Assembly: GCA_947169985.1 (NCBI GenBank)
Contig: CAMVRW010000193.1
Location: 1 to 5,026 of the forward strand
From: an uncultured Butyrivibrio sp.
Lineage (GTDB): Bacteria > Bacillota > Clostridia > Lachnospirales > Lachnospiraceae
Direction: 5' to 3'
Length of the DNA stretch: 5,026 nt
Shown: positions 1-5,026 of the stretch, one piece after another
Layout: each line of letters begins with the position of its first letter
Numbering within the stretch: the stretch's first letter is position 1
Notes under the pieces: model-generated
Database searches by the model: none
Told to the model about the DNA's origin: nothing
The model's input: the letters and a program-made list of their open reading frames with translations, nothing else
Program-made: the position numbers and the translations under genes

Positions 1-109
1 TCTTTGTTAAGATGTGGCGCTTATACGCTTTGTTTCTCATGAGCTTGCCTGTGCCAGTAACCTTGAATCTCTTGGCAGCAGCTCTCTTTGTCTTCATCTT
101 TTGCTGCAT
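1..109 (-). CDS. rpmI: 50S ribosomal protein L35, 5' part (runs off the window)
   Basis: L35 is a small, very basic protein of the large ribosomal subunit. The 36 complete codons visible begin [15 protein letters not shown] and continue through [16 protein letters not shown] and ILTK, the well-known L35 core; the family is usually about 65 residues, so roughly half is present. The ATG at 109-107 is preceded by AGGAGG (123-118) with an 8-nt gap, which settles the start. Most L35 proteins I know begin MPKMKT or MPKIKT, so the QQ here is one residue longer than usual. The gene follows infC after about 106 nt with no promoter or terminator that I can support, so it is probably cotranscribed with it. 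In the usual infC-rpmI-rplT order, rplT would lie just beyond the window edge. Identity is secure; only the 3' end is missing. Confidence 0.96.
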   Translation of the reverse strand, partial: MQQKMKTKRAAAKRFKVTGTGKLMRNKAYKRHILTK

Positions 110-215
110 AACTAAATCCTCCTATGACTCTAAATATTTACTAATGATATACGGACCGGTGTATTTTTCATCAATCCTGATAATATCTATCTTCAACCAG
201 CAATGTGGTTAAAAA

Positions 216-725
216 TCAGTTTTTCTTTTCGGTAAGGAACATGGTCATGCTACGTCCCTCAACCTTTGGCTGCTTCTCAATAACAGCAACATCTGAAAGT
301 GCCTCAGCAAAGTCTGTAAGAATGTGTACGCTGGCACCCATGTGAGCCATCTCACGTCCACGGAAACGAAGTGTGATCTTTACTCTGTTACCTTTCTCAA
401 GGAACTTCTTTGCTGCATTTACCTTTGTGTTAAGATCGTTTGTATCAATGTTTGGAGAAAGTCTGATCTCCTTGATCTCAACAGTCTTCTGCTTCTTACG
501 AGCTTCCTTCTCTTTCCGAAGCTGCTCATACTTGAACTTACCATAGTCAACTACTCTGCAAACAGGTGGCTTAGCAGTTGGAGCTATCATAACGAGGTCA
601 ACACCCTCGTCATCTGCGATCTTCCTGGCATCCTGAATTGACATAACACCAAGCTGATCCCCTTCAATACCGATTACACGTACCTCTTTAGCTCTGATCT
701 GTTCGTTAATAAATAACTCGCTAAT
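216..725 (-). CDS. infC: Translation initiation factor IF-3 (AUU start codon)
   Basis: IF3 binds the 30S subunit, keeps it apart from 50S and proofreads the start codon and initiator tRNA. The 169-residue protein begins (M)SELFINEQIRAKEVRVIG, the typical IF3 N-domain. The family signature runs from R57 to Q68 (RVVDYGKFKYEQ), followed by the Lys/Glu-rich linker (about 68-82). The C-domain begins near EIKEIRLSP (84-91) and includes RGREMAHMG (122-130) and the C-terminal EGRSMTMFL. I place the start at the ATT at 725-723: it lies 7 nt after GGAGGG (738-733) and gives the normal IF3 N-terminus. A longer frame from a TTG at 788 would add 21 residues encoded by the terminator hairpin, with no ribosome site. 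AUU starts are well known for infC and let IF3 repress its own translation. The gene is first in its operon, under the promoter at 923-895 and an L20-type leader. Confidence 0.96.
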   Translation of the reverse strand: MSELFINEQIRAKEVRVIGIEGDQLGVMSIQDARKIADDEGVDLVMIAPTAKPPVCRVVDYGKFKYEQLRKEKEARKKQKTVEIKEIRLSPNIDTNDLNTKVNAAKKFLEKGNRVKITLRFRGREMAHMGASVHILTDFAEALSDVAVIEKQPKVEGRSMTMFLTEKKN

Positions 726-732
726 GGCTTTA

Positions 733-738
733 CCCTCC
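733..738 (-). promoter_or_regulatory. Ribosome binding site of infC (GGAGGG)
   Basis: GGAGGG on the minus strand lies 7 nt upstream of the ATT at 725-723. No ATG, GTG or TTG sits at a suitable distance in the infC frame, so this site decides that ATT is the start codon. A strong Shine-Dalgarno match is what a weak AUU codon would need. The site begins only 9 nt after the U-tract of the attenuator, so it stays outside the hairpin and is available once RNA polymerase has read through. Confidence 0.85.
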
Positions 739-747
739 AAAATGAAT

Positions 748-779
748 AAAAAAATGGATACATTCGCAAATGTATCCAC
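748..779 (-). terminator. Intrinsic terminator (attenuator) in the infC leader
   Basis: On the minus strand GGATACATT and AATGTATCC form a perfect 9-bp stem (777-769 and 764-756... in genomic numbering, arms 777-769 and 764-756) around the loop TGCG (768-765). A flanking U-A pair extends it to 10 bp and a G-U pair to 11. The stem is followed at once by seven U residues (754-748). This is a textbook Rho-independent terminator, placed between the promoter and the infC ribosome site, so it must act as an attenuator rather than an operon end. Its 5' arm also belongs to a 9-nt segment (780-772, AGTGGATAC) complementary to an upstream leader segment, which gives the alternative, read-through fold. 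Confidence 0.9.
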
Positions 780-889
780 TAAACTCAATCACAAAGTCCT
801 CACGCTAAAGCTCGGATTTGAAAAGTTATTAACCGCTACTGGCTTCGCCGCAGGGTGAGAGTGGATACTCTGCTTTGTTTTCAAACACT
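748..889 (-). promoter_or_regulatory. Ribosomal protein L20 leader-type RNA upstream of infC
   Basis: This 5' untranslated region ends in the attenuator at 779-748. It holds AGAGTATCCACTCTCACC (871-854), which resembles the conserved part of the Firmicute L20 leader as I remember it. Visible pairings are ACAAAG (878-873) with CTTTGT (796-791), CTCAC (859-855) with GTGAG (803-799), and a hairpin GGC-GAA-GCC (849-841) inside them. The segment GTATCCACT (868-860) can fold locally (AGAGT-ATCC-ACTCT) or pair over all 9 positions with AGTGGATAC (780-772), the 5' side of the terminator. In Bacillus, L20 binding to such a leader causes early termination of infC-rpmI-rplT; the same here is inferred from position and pairing. 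A covariance-model match has not been made. Confidence 0.85.
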
Positions 890-894
890 AATGT

Positions 895-923
895 AATTTA
901 TCACACCCCAAATAGGATGTCAA
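895..923 (-). promoter_or_regulatory. Sigma-A promoter of the infC operon
   Basis: The -35 box is a perfect TTGACA (923-918). After exactly 17 nt comes TAAATT (900-895), four of six matches to TATAAT, and a TG one base upstream (903-902) makes it an extended -10. The transcription start would be near 889-888, giving an untranslated region of about 163 nt before the AUU start codon. The -35 box begins only 25 nt after the stop codon of the upstream ABC permease gene. Confidence 0.85.
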
Positions 924-948
924 GGGCTTTTTATTATTTTTACCCGAT

Positions 949-1893
949 TTAACGTTTATCCCGGTCTATGAATTCCAGGATGATCACTGAAATGATCACA
1001 TAGACTACCGTCCAGCCCAAAAGCCACAACCAGCATTTTACCACTATTCCGGTGTCAAAATCAAATTCCGGATTCTGGTTCAGTTCTCCAGATTTTTCCA
1101 ACAGCTCATCCCTGTAATTATTCTCCTCCAGATAAATAAAGGTGTCCAGCAGAGGCTTTTCACCATCAACCTCCATGTCCTTCATCTTCAAAGCACTGTT
1201 CCAAACAGAAACCATTGGAAGTGAATTGTACTCTCCCTGGGAGCAGATGGCCGTAAGTCCCCACTTGGTGGAAGTTAGGTTTGTAAGTGGCATCACATCC
1301 TCCGGAAGTGAGAAGAAAGAACCGGAGAACAAAAGCTCAACAATGAGAAGGAAAGGCATAATGGTCATGGCTGCTGTTGTGGTCTTTGCTATACAGGAGA
1401 TCAGAAGCGCCAGCATATCAGCGCAGTATGTGATAAAAAACAGTGTCAGCCCAAAATCCACCAGAGGAAATGGAGTCACAAGACTTCCCTGGGGCATTTT
1501 CATTCCCATAAACATGCATACACAAATGGTGATCACAGACTGAAGTACGCAAAGCACAGCCTGATAGATCATGTGAGAAGCCACATAGGAACTGATATGC
1601 ATTCCCGCCCTGTGCTCTCTTTTAATAATAGCCCTCTCTCGAACGATAACCTGAATGGAATTAAAAAAGCCATTCCACACGCATACACAGGAAAGGGCGA
1701 AAGCTCCCATCAGGGTTCCTTCCATTGTCTTAAATATATTTCCACCCACGGCAAAAGACACAAGAGCCGCAATTATGGCTGACATAGGGAGAACCTTCCA
1801 GTCACTTTGGAAAAGAAACATCCTGAAGAGCTTTCCAAGGTAAACAAAGGTCTGTCCCACTCTTCCTATATATCTGGTACTATCTTGATTCAT
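949..1893 (-). CDS. ABC-2 type (ABCG-like) transporter permease
   Basis: This 314-residue membrane protein is the transmembrane partner of the ATPase encoded just upstream. Hydrophobic segments at about 34-52, 62-82, 112-131, 144-166, 172-194 and 287-307 give six helices. After the second helix comes ERAIIKREHRAGM (86-98), the ERxxxxRE segment typical of ABCG/White proteins, where it lies at the interface with the ATPase. The long hydrophilic stretch of about 90 residues between helices 5 and 6 (about 195-286) matches the large extracellular loop of ABCG proteins. The ATG lies 6 nt after the ATPase stop, behind AGGTGGGG (1910-1903), which overlaps the end of the ATPase gene, so the two are probably translationally coupled. 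ABCG-type transporters mostly export hydrophobic or amphipathic molecules, but nothing here names a substrate. I see no U-tract terminator after the stop. Confidence 0.87.
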   Translation of the reverse strand: MNQDSTRYIGRVGQTFVYLGKLFRMFLFQSDWKVLPMSAIIAALVSFAVGGNIFKTMEGTLMGAFALSCVCVWNGFFNSIQVIVRERAIIKREHRAGMHISSYVASHMIYQAVLCVLQSVITICVCMFMGMKMPQGSLVTPFPLVDFGLTLFFITYCADMLALLISCIAKTTTAAMTIMPFLLIVELLFSGSFFSLPEDVMPLTNLTSTKWGLTAICSQGEYNSLPMVSVWNSALKMKDMEVDGEKPLLDTFIYLEENNYRDELLEKSGELNQNPEFDFDTGIVVKCWLWLLGWTVVYVIISVIILEFIDRDKR

Positions 1894-1899
1894 AACCTG

Positions 1900-3243
1900 T
1901 TACCCCACCTTTTCCTTCACACGGTCAGCATATTTTTCCACGAATTCGTCAGCTCTTCCTTCGCCGCCCTCATCCTTCTGATTTACAGAAAGAAGTATCT
2001 CCTCCATTGAGGACTTTCCAAAGAACTCATAGGCTTCATCTACAGGGCCATACCAGGCAAGTCTTCCTGTTCTGGAAGCATCTTTTGCAAGAACAATGAC
2101 ATCATCAAAAAGATCTATTACTCTGTCCGGTGTATGGGTTATAACTACTACGATCTTTCCTCCATCAGCTATCTCCCTGAGGCTTTCAAAGAGCCTTCGT
2201 GCCATAACTCCGTCCAGTCCCGAATCAGGCTCATCCAGAATAAAAAGTGTAGGGTCAGAAATGAACTCCAAAGCGATAGAAAGCCTCTTTCTCTGGCCTC
2301 CCGAGAGTTTATCCACCAGGTTGTACTTTACTGACTCCAGTCCGAACTGATCAAGCATCCTGGCTATCCTGTTCTCCTTCTCCATAGAAGAAGCATACTT
2401 GGAAAGACGCATAAGTGCAGCATCTGAAATGGTCATCATAACCGTATCGTTTCCTCTTACAAGATCCTGCTGAGGAACAAAGCCTATGTCATGCTTCATC
2501 TTATCGTAATCCGCATAGATGTCTTTATCATCAAGAGTAATCGTTGCATCTGCCTTCTCATAGCCTGTAACAGCATTGATAAAGGTGGTCTTTCCTGCTC
2601 CGGAACCACCAAGAAGGAGCACCATGTGTCCCTTTGGAATGTGCAGATGGATATCCTTAAGGAGAATCTTTCTTTTAAAGAAATCAATGACAGATCTCTT
2701 CTGTATATTTACAGTAAGACCTTCCTCTTCGGTGATCAGCTTTTTCCCAATTTCCTTAGCCCCGGTGACTTCGGAAAGATCTTCAATTTTCTTACTTGGA
2801 ACAAATTTGGGATTAAGTCCCCACAACAGAACTGTGTAGGGTTCCAAAAGAAGAAACGCTATGATCCAGAGCTTTTTTCTCTCAAAGACCTTGATCAGCC
2901 CCAGATAAATGCGCATCAGATAAACCATTATCGTCACAAAAAGTCCGATAATAGGAATGCTCAAAAACAGATAGATCCTGGTATGGTTCTCAAACAGCTC
3001 AGCCAATATCTCCAGCACAAAGAGAAGTCCCACCATAATGCAATATCCACGACCATCCTTCTCCTTGTCAGCACAAAGCCCCAGGTGATACTCTCTGGCC
3101 ATGGGGATAAAAGCCCAGCGTTTTTTTACTCCGCACTTCTTAAAAAGAAACACAAAACCAATTGATGAAAATAGATAAGTAAACAAAGAATATATTTGCT
3201 GTGCACTTAATGATATGAGTTTTTGCGTCATTTCTGTTGTCAT
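1900..3243 (-). CDS. ABCG-like transporter ATPase with N-terminal four-helix membrane module
   Basis: The 447-residue protein has two parts. Residues 1-150 carry four hydrophobic segments (about 18-36, 68-84, 91-111, 124-142). The spacing and motifs (FKKCGVKKRWAFIPM near 34-48, GLIKVFERKKLW near 115-126, then LLWGLNPKF) resemble the small membrane domain DUF5684; that match is from memory. Residues about 176-447 are a complete ABC ATPase: Walker A GGSGAGKTT (212-220), Q-loop VPQQD (Q258), signature LSGGQRKR (313-320), Walker B LFILDEPDSGLD (333-344) and H-loop H370. All catalytic residues are present, so it should hydrolyse ATP. The C-terminus has FFGKSSMEEIL and ADEFVEKY, features I associate with bacterial ABCG ATPases. 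The ATG follows AAGGAG (3257-3252) by 8 nt. The permease gene starts 6 nt after the stop, so the two likely form one transporter. Substrate unknown; export is the likelier direction. Confidence 0.9.
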   Translation of the reverse strand: MTTEMTQKLISLSAQQIYSLFTYLFSSIGFVFLFKKCGVKKRWAFIPMAREYHLGLCADKEKDGRGYCIMVGLLFVLEILAELFENHTRIYLFLSIPIIGLFVTIMVYLMRIYLGLIKVFERKKLWIIAFLLLEPYTVLLWGLNPKFVPSKKIEDLSEVTGAKEIGKKLITEEEGLTVNIQKRSVIDFFKRKILLKDIHLHIPKGHMVLLLGGSGAGKTTFINAVTGYEKADATITLDDKDIYADYDKMKHDIGFVPQQDLVRGNDTVMMTISDAALMRLSKYASSMEKENRIARMLDQFGLESVKYNLVDKLSGGQRKRLSIALEFISDPTLFILDEPDSGLDGVMARRLFESLREIADGGKIVVVITHTPDRVIDLFDDVIVLAKDASRTGRLAWYGPVDEAYEFFGKSSMEEILLSVNQKDEGGEGRADEFVEKYADRVKEKVG

Positions 3244-3267
3244 AGGCTCTTCTCCTTATACAACAAT

Positions 3268-3273
3268 ATTATA
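3268..3273 (-). promoter_or_regulatory. Possible -10 element upstream of the ABCG-like operon
   Basis: A perfect TATAAT (3273-3268) lies about 10 nt before the ribosome site of the ATPase gene, in the 57-nt gap after the sugar-binding protein gene. The obvious TTGACT (3288-3283) is only 9 nt away, too close for a standard -35, and the sequence at 16-18 nt is poor (TCCTTT or similar). It may be a weak promoter, or chance in an AT-rich gap. A start site here would leave a very short leader. Confidence 0.3.
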
Positions 3274-3290
3274 ACGCAATTTAGTCAACC

Positions 3291-3314
3291 AAAGGAATCC
3301 CTAATAATTCCTTT
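3291..3314 (-). repeat. Inverted repeat across the stop codon of the sugar-binding protein gene
   Basis: AAAGGAAT (3314-3307) and ATTCCTTT (3298-3291) are perfect 8-nt complements around an 8-nt loop that contains the TAG stop codon (3303-3301). The RNA can fold at the end of the sugar transporter operon. No U-tract follows (the next bases are GGTTGACTAAATT), so it is not a standard intrinsic terminator; it might be a 3' stabilising or weak pausing structure, and its being AT-rich means chance cannot be excluded. Confidence 0.5.
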
Positions 3315-4353
3315 CTATCTTGTAGGTTTGTCCGTCAACCACCACTTCATCAACTCCGCTTACGGAACTGAACAAGGTTTCGTCTACATAGTTGAACTTC
3401 TCCGGAGTTTCTCCATTCCTTAGCTTTTCAATAAGGGCTTTAACTCTTGGTCCGTGAAGAGGATTGCATTCTGCGATGCAGGATATCTTGCCTTCCTTTG
3501 CGTACTCAAGAGCAGTCTTATTGACGCCATCAAAGGAAACAACCATGATCTCTCCCCTTTTTATATTGGAGCCCACTTTCTTTCCTGCACTTTCTATTGC
3601 ATCAATGGCACCGATGGCCATGTTATCGTTCTCGCAGTAGACCACGTTGATGTTATCAAAGCGCTTAAGAAGAGCCGCCATGACCTCTCTGCCCTTGGTC
3701 TCTGTAAAGTCTCCGCTTATCTCCGCCATCAGGTCCCATCCATTATCCCTGGCAGCATTGGCAAGGCCTCTTGTCCTTCCGATCTGGGCAGTTGACCCCA
3801 TGCTTCCCTGGATATTTACCATATGAAGGTCTGATGGTTCAACACCTATGCCTTCTGTATATGCCTTGATCCAGGCAGCCATCTTTTTTCCCTCAAGCTC
3901 AAAATCAGATCCGACCCAGCATGAATAGAGGTTTTTATCAGCTGCATTTACACGTCTGTCCACAAGGATCACCGGAATACCAGCTTCTCTGGCTTCTCCA
4001 AGGACTGTTTCCCATCCGTCCTCTGTGGAAGGAGCAAGAACTATGTAATCTACCTCCTGCTGGATAAAGGTTCTAATGGCAGTGATCTGATTTGCCTGTT
4101 TTTGCTGTCCGTTCTTATAGATCAGGGAGTAACCCTCACTCTCGCTAAAAGCTTCAAGCATTGAGTCAGTGTTTGCGCTTCTCCAGTCTGATTCTGCCCC
4201 CAACTGAGAGAAGCCGACGGTAATAATATCGTCGGCTTTGGTTGTTTCTTCTGTATTATCTTTACCTTCCGTAGAAGGAGCGCTACTCCCACACCCTGCC
4301 AGAATAGCAAGGATAAGGAGCAGCGAGATAGTCATTTTAGCTAATTTCTTCAT
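3301..4353 (-). CDS. ytfQ: Sugar ABC transporter substrate-binding lipoprotein, YtfQ-like
   Basis: This is a periplasmic-binding-protein-type lipoprotein that captures a sugar outside the membrane and delivers it to the permeases. Residues 1-20 are a signal peptide with the lipobox LAGC, so C21 would be lipidated. A Ser/Thr/Glu-rich tether (about 22-42) leads into the two-lobed domain. Stretches that recall E. coli YtfQ are VGFSQLGAESDWR (46-58), GQQKQANQI (82-90), DGWETVL (112-118), IPVILVDRR (126-134), IQGSMGSTAQIGR (181-193), SGDFTETKGREVM (213-225), ENDNMAIGAIDAI (241-253) and SFDGV (273-277). YtfQ binds galactofuranose, which makes that or a related furanose the best guess, not a proven ligand. 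The ATG overlaps the stop of the permease gene by one base (TAATG at 4355-4351). The Shine-Dalgarno match there is weak, so coupled translation is likely. With 350 residues it is slightly longer than YtfQ, through its tether and C-terminal tail. Confidence 0.9.
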   Translation of the reverse strand: MKKLAKMTISLLLILAILAGCGSSAPSTEGKDNTEETTKADDIITVGFSQLGAESDWRSANTDSMLEAFSESEGYSLIYKNGQQKQANQITAIRTFIQQEVDYIVLAPSTEDGWETVLGEAREAGIPVILVDRRVNAADKNLYSCWVGSDFELEGKKMAAWIKAYTEGIGVEPSDLHMVNIQGSMGSTAQIGRTRGLANAARDNGWDLMAEISGDFTETKGREVMAALLKRFDNINVVYCENDNMAIGAIDAIESAGKKVGSNIKRGEIMVVSFDGVNKTALEYAKEGKISCIAECNPLHGPRVKALIEKLRNGETPEKFNYVDETLFSSVSGVDEVVVDGQTYKIERNY

Positions 4354-5026
4354 TAACCCTTAATCTCTTTCTTCTTCTGAGCCATTACTACGCTCTGAAT
4401 GATAAGGAAGATGCACAGCATTGCTGCAATTGTGATACCTGTCCACCATGCTTCATCAAGTCCTGCAGAAGCAACGATGTTCTGGATGGTACTAAGGGAA
4501 AGAACTCCGAAGAGTGTTCCGATAAGGTTACCAACACCACCTGTCAGCATTGTTCCACCGATGATGGAAGATGCAATAGCATTCATTTCCATACCCATAG
4601 CATGGCTTGCTGAGCCTGAACCAACATGAAGGAAATATACATATCCTCCGATGCCTGCAAGAGTCGAGCAGATAAGGTGTGAAAGAAACTTGGTCCTCTG
4701 AACGTTGATACCCATCATAAGGGCACTCTGCTTATTTCCACCTACTGCGTAGAAGCTTCTTCCAAGCTTGGTCCATCTGAGCACCACAAACAATAATATC
4801 ACAAGAAGAAGAGCTACGATAACACCAATTTCAATATGTGCCGGTACATAAACGCCCTTCTTGTTGTAGGAACCAAGGAAAGGAACATTAACACGAGTAT
4901 CCTTAAGAGTTACAAACTCTGGATTGGCAACGTTGAAAGGTGCTGTGTTTACAATGGTAGTCATACCTCTCGCAAAGAACATTCCTGCAAGGGATACGAT
5001 GAAAGGCTGGATATCAAGGTAGGCAA
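4353..5026 (-). CDS. yjfF: Sugar ABC transporter permease, YjfF/AraH type, 3' part (runs off the window)
   Basis: The last 223 residues of an integral membrane subunit of a sugar importer are present. The frame stays open to the window edge: AYLDIQPFIVSLAG precedes the first internal ATG at 4982 and matches the region before MFF in YjfF, so that ATG is not the real start. Membrane segments lie at about 7-24, 64-84, 114-134, 150-184 and 194-214 (numbered from the first full codon). AVGGNKQSALMMGINVQRTKF (93-113) is the cytoplasmic loop that contacts the ATPase in this family, and IIGGTMLTGGVG and IGTLFGV (154-174) are hallmarks of the AraH/RbsC/YjfF permeases. YjfF is preferred over RbsC because of the MFF-RG start of the region and the YtfQ-like neighbour. 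The gene ends in MAQKKKEIKG and overlaps the binding-protein start by one base. The ATPase (YtfR-like) and second permease (YtfT-like) should lie upstream, beyond 5026. Confidence 0.9.
   Translation of the reverse strand, partial: AYLDIQPFIVSLAGMFFARGMTTIVNTAPFNVANPEFVTLKDTRVNVPFLGSYNKKGVYVPAHIEIGVIVALLLVILLFVVLRWTKLGRSFYAVGGNKQSALMMGINVQRTKFLSHLICSTLAGIGGYVYFLHVGSGSASHAMGMEMNAIASSIIGGTMLTGGVGNLIGTLFGVLSLSTIQNIVASAGLDEAWWTGITIAAMLCIFLIIQSVVMAQKKKEIKG

Noticed and set aside
149..210. Short inverted repeats in the infC-rpmI gap (AACCA/TGGTT at 195-210 and ATAC/GTAT at 149-164)
   Set aside because: Stems of 4-5 bp without a U-tract in an AT-rich gap are expected by chance; they do not support a terminator or a regulatory structure.
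12..212. Plus-strand open frame of 66 codons
   Set aside because: It is antisense to rpmI and the infC-rpmI gap; the minus strand encodes an unmistakable L35 there.
726..788. Upstream extension of infC to a TTG at 788
   Set aside because: No ribosome site precedes it, the 21 extra residues come from the terminator hairpin and U-tract, and the remaining protein from the ATT codon matches the normal IF3 N-terminus.
1142..1543. Plus-strand open frame of 133 codons
   Set aside because: Antisense to the ABC-2 permease gene, with no ribosome site that I can support and no recognisable domain.
2491..3165. Plus-strand open frame of 224 codons
   Set aside because: It lies wholly within the ATPase gene on the other strand, whose motifs are all intact; the translation is Lys/Asn/Gln-rich with no recognisable domain.
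3268..3288. TTGACT plus TATAAT as a full promoter for the ABCG-like operon
   Set aside because: The spacer is only 9 nt, far from the 16-18 nt needed; only the TATAAT is kept, as a weak candidate.
3454..3795. Plus-strand open frame of 113 codons
   Set aside because: Antisense shadow of the sugar-binding protein gene, which matches YtfQ along its length.

Overview
All recognisable genes in this window lie on the minus strand, so transcription runs from high to low coordinates. The window suggests a low-to-moderate GC Firmicute of class Clostridia, most plausibly Lachnospiraceae. The grounds are strong AGGAGG-type Shine-Dalgarno sites, an infC-rpmI operon behind a leader that looks like the Firmicute L20 leader, an AUU-started infC, and the character of the sugar and ABCG-like transporters. 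The family-level assignment is inference.

Reading in the direction of transcription there are three blocks. (1) 5026-3301: the end of a sugar ABC importer operon. It has the 3' part of a YjfF/AraH-type permease (open at the window edge) joined by a TAATG stop/start overlap to a YtfQ-like lipoprotein sugar-binding protein. In E. coli the YtfQ/YtfR/YtfT/YjfF set imports galactofuranose. The ATPase and the second permease would lie beyond position 5026. (2) 3243-949: a two-gene ABC transporter of the ABCG (White) type. The first gene joins a four-helix membrane module to the N-terminus of a complete nucleotide-binding domain. The second, 6 nt downstream, is a six-helix ABC-2 permease with the ABCG hallmark ERxxxxRE segment and a large loop before the last helix. 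Substrate unknown. (3) 923-1: a sigma-A promoter, a leader of about 160 nt with an attenuator, infC (translation initiation factor IF3) starting at an AUU codon, and the 5' part of rpmI (ribosomal protein L35). rplT (L20) is expected just past position 1.

The most informative regulatory stretch is 725-923. A near-consensus promoter with a 17-nt spacer feeds a leader in which a 9-nt segment can pair either inside a long-range structure or not at all, and its partner is the 5' arm of an intrinsic terminator. The AUU start codon behind a GGAGGG site then gives IF3 a second, translational means of self-control. The most unusual protein is the membrane module-NBD fusion. I found no CRISPR, mobile element, tRNA/rRNA or phage feature, and no convincing plus-strand gene.
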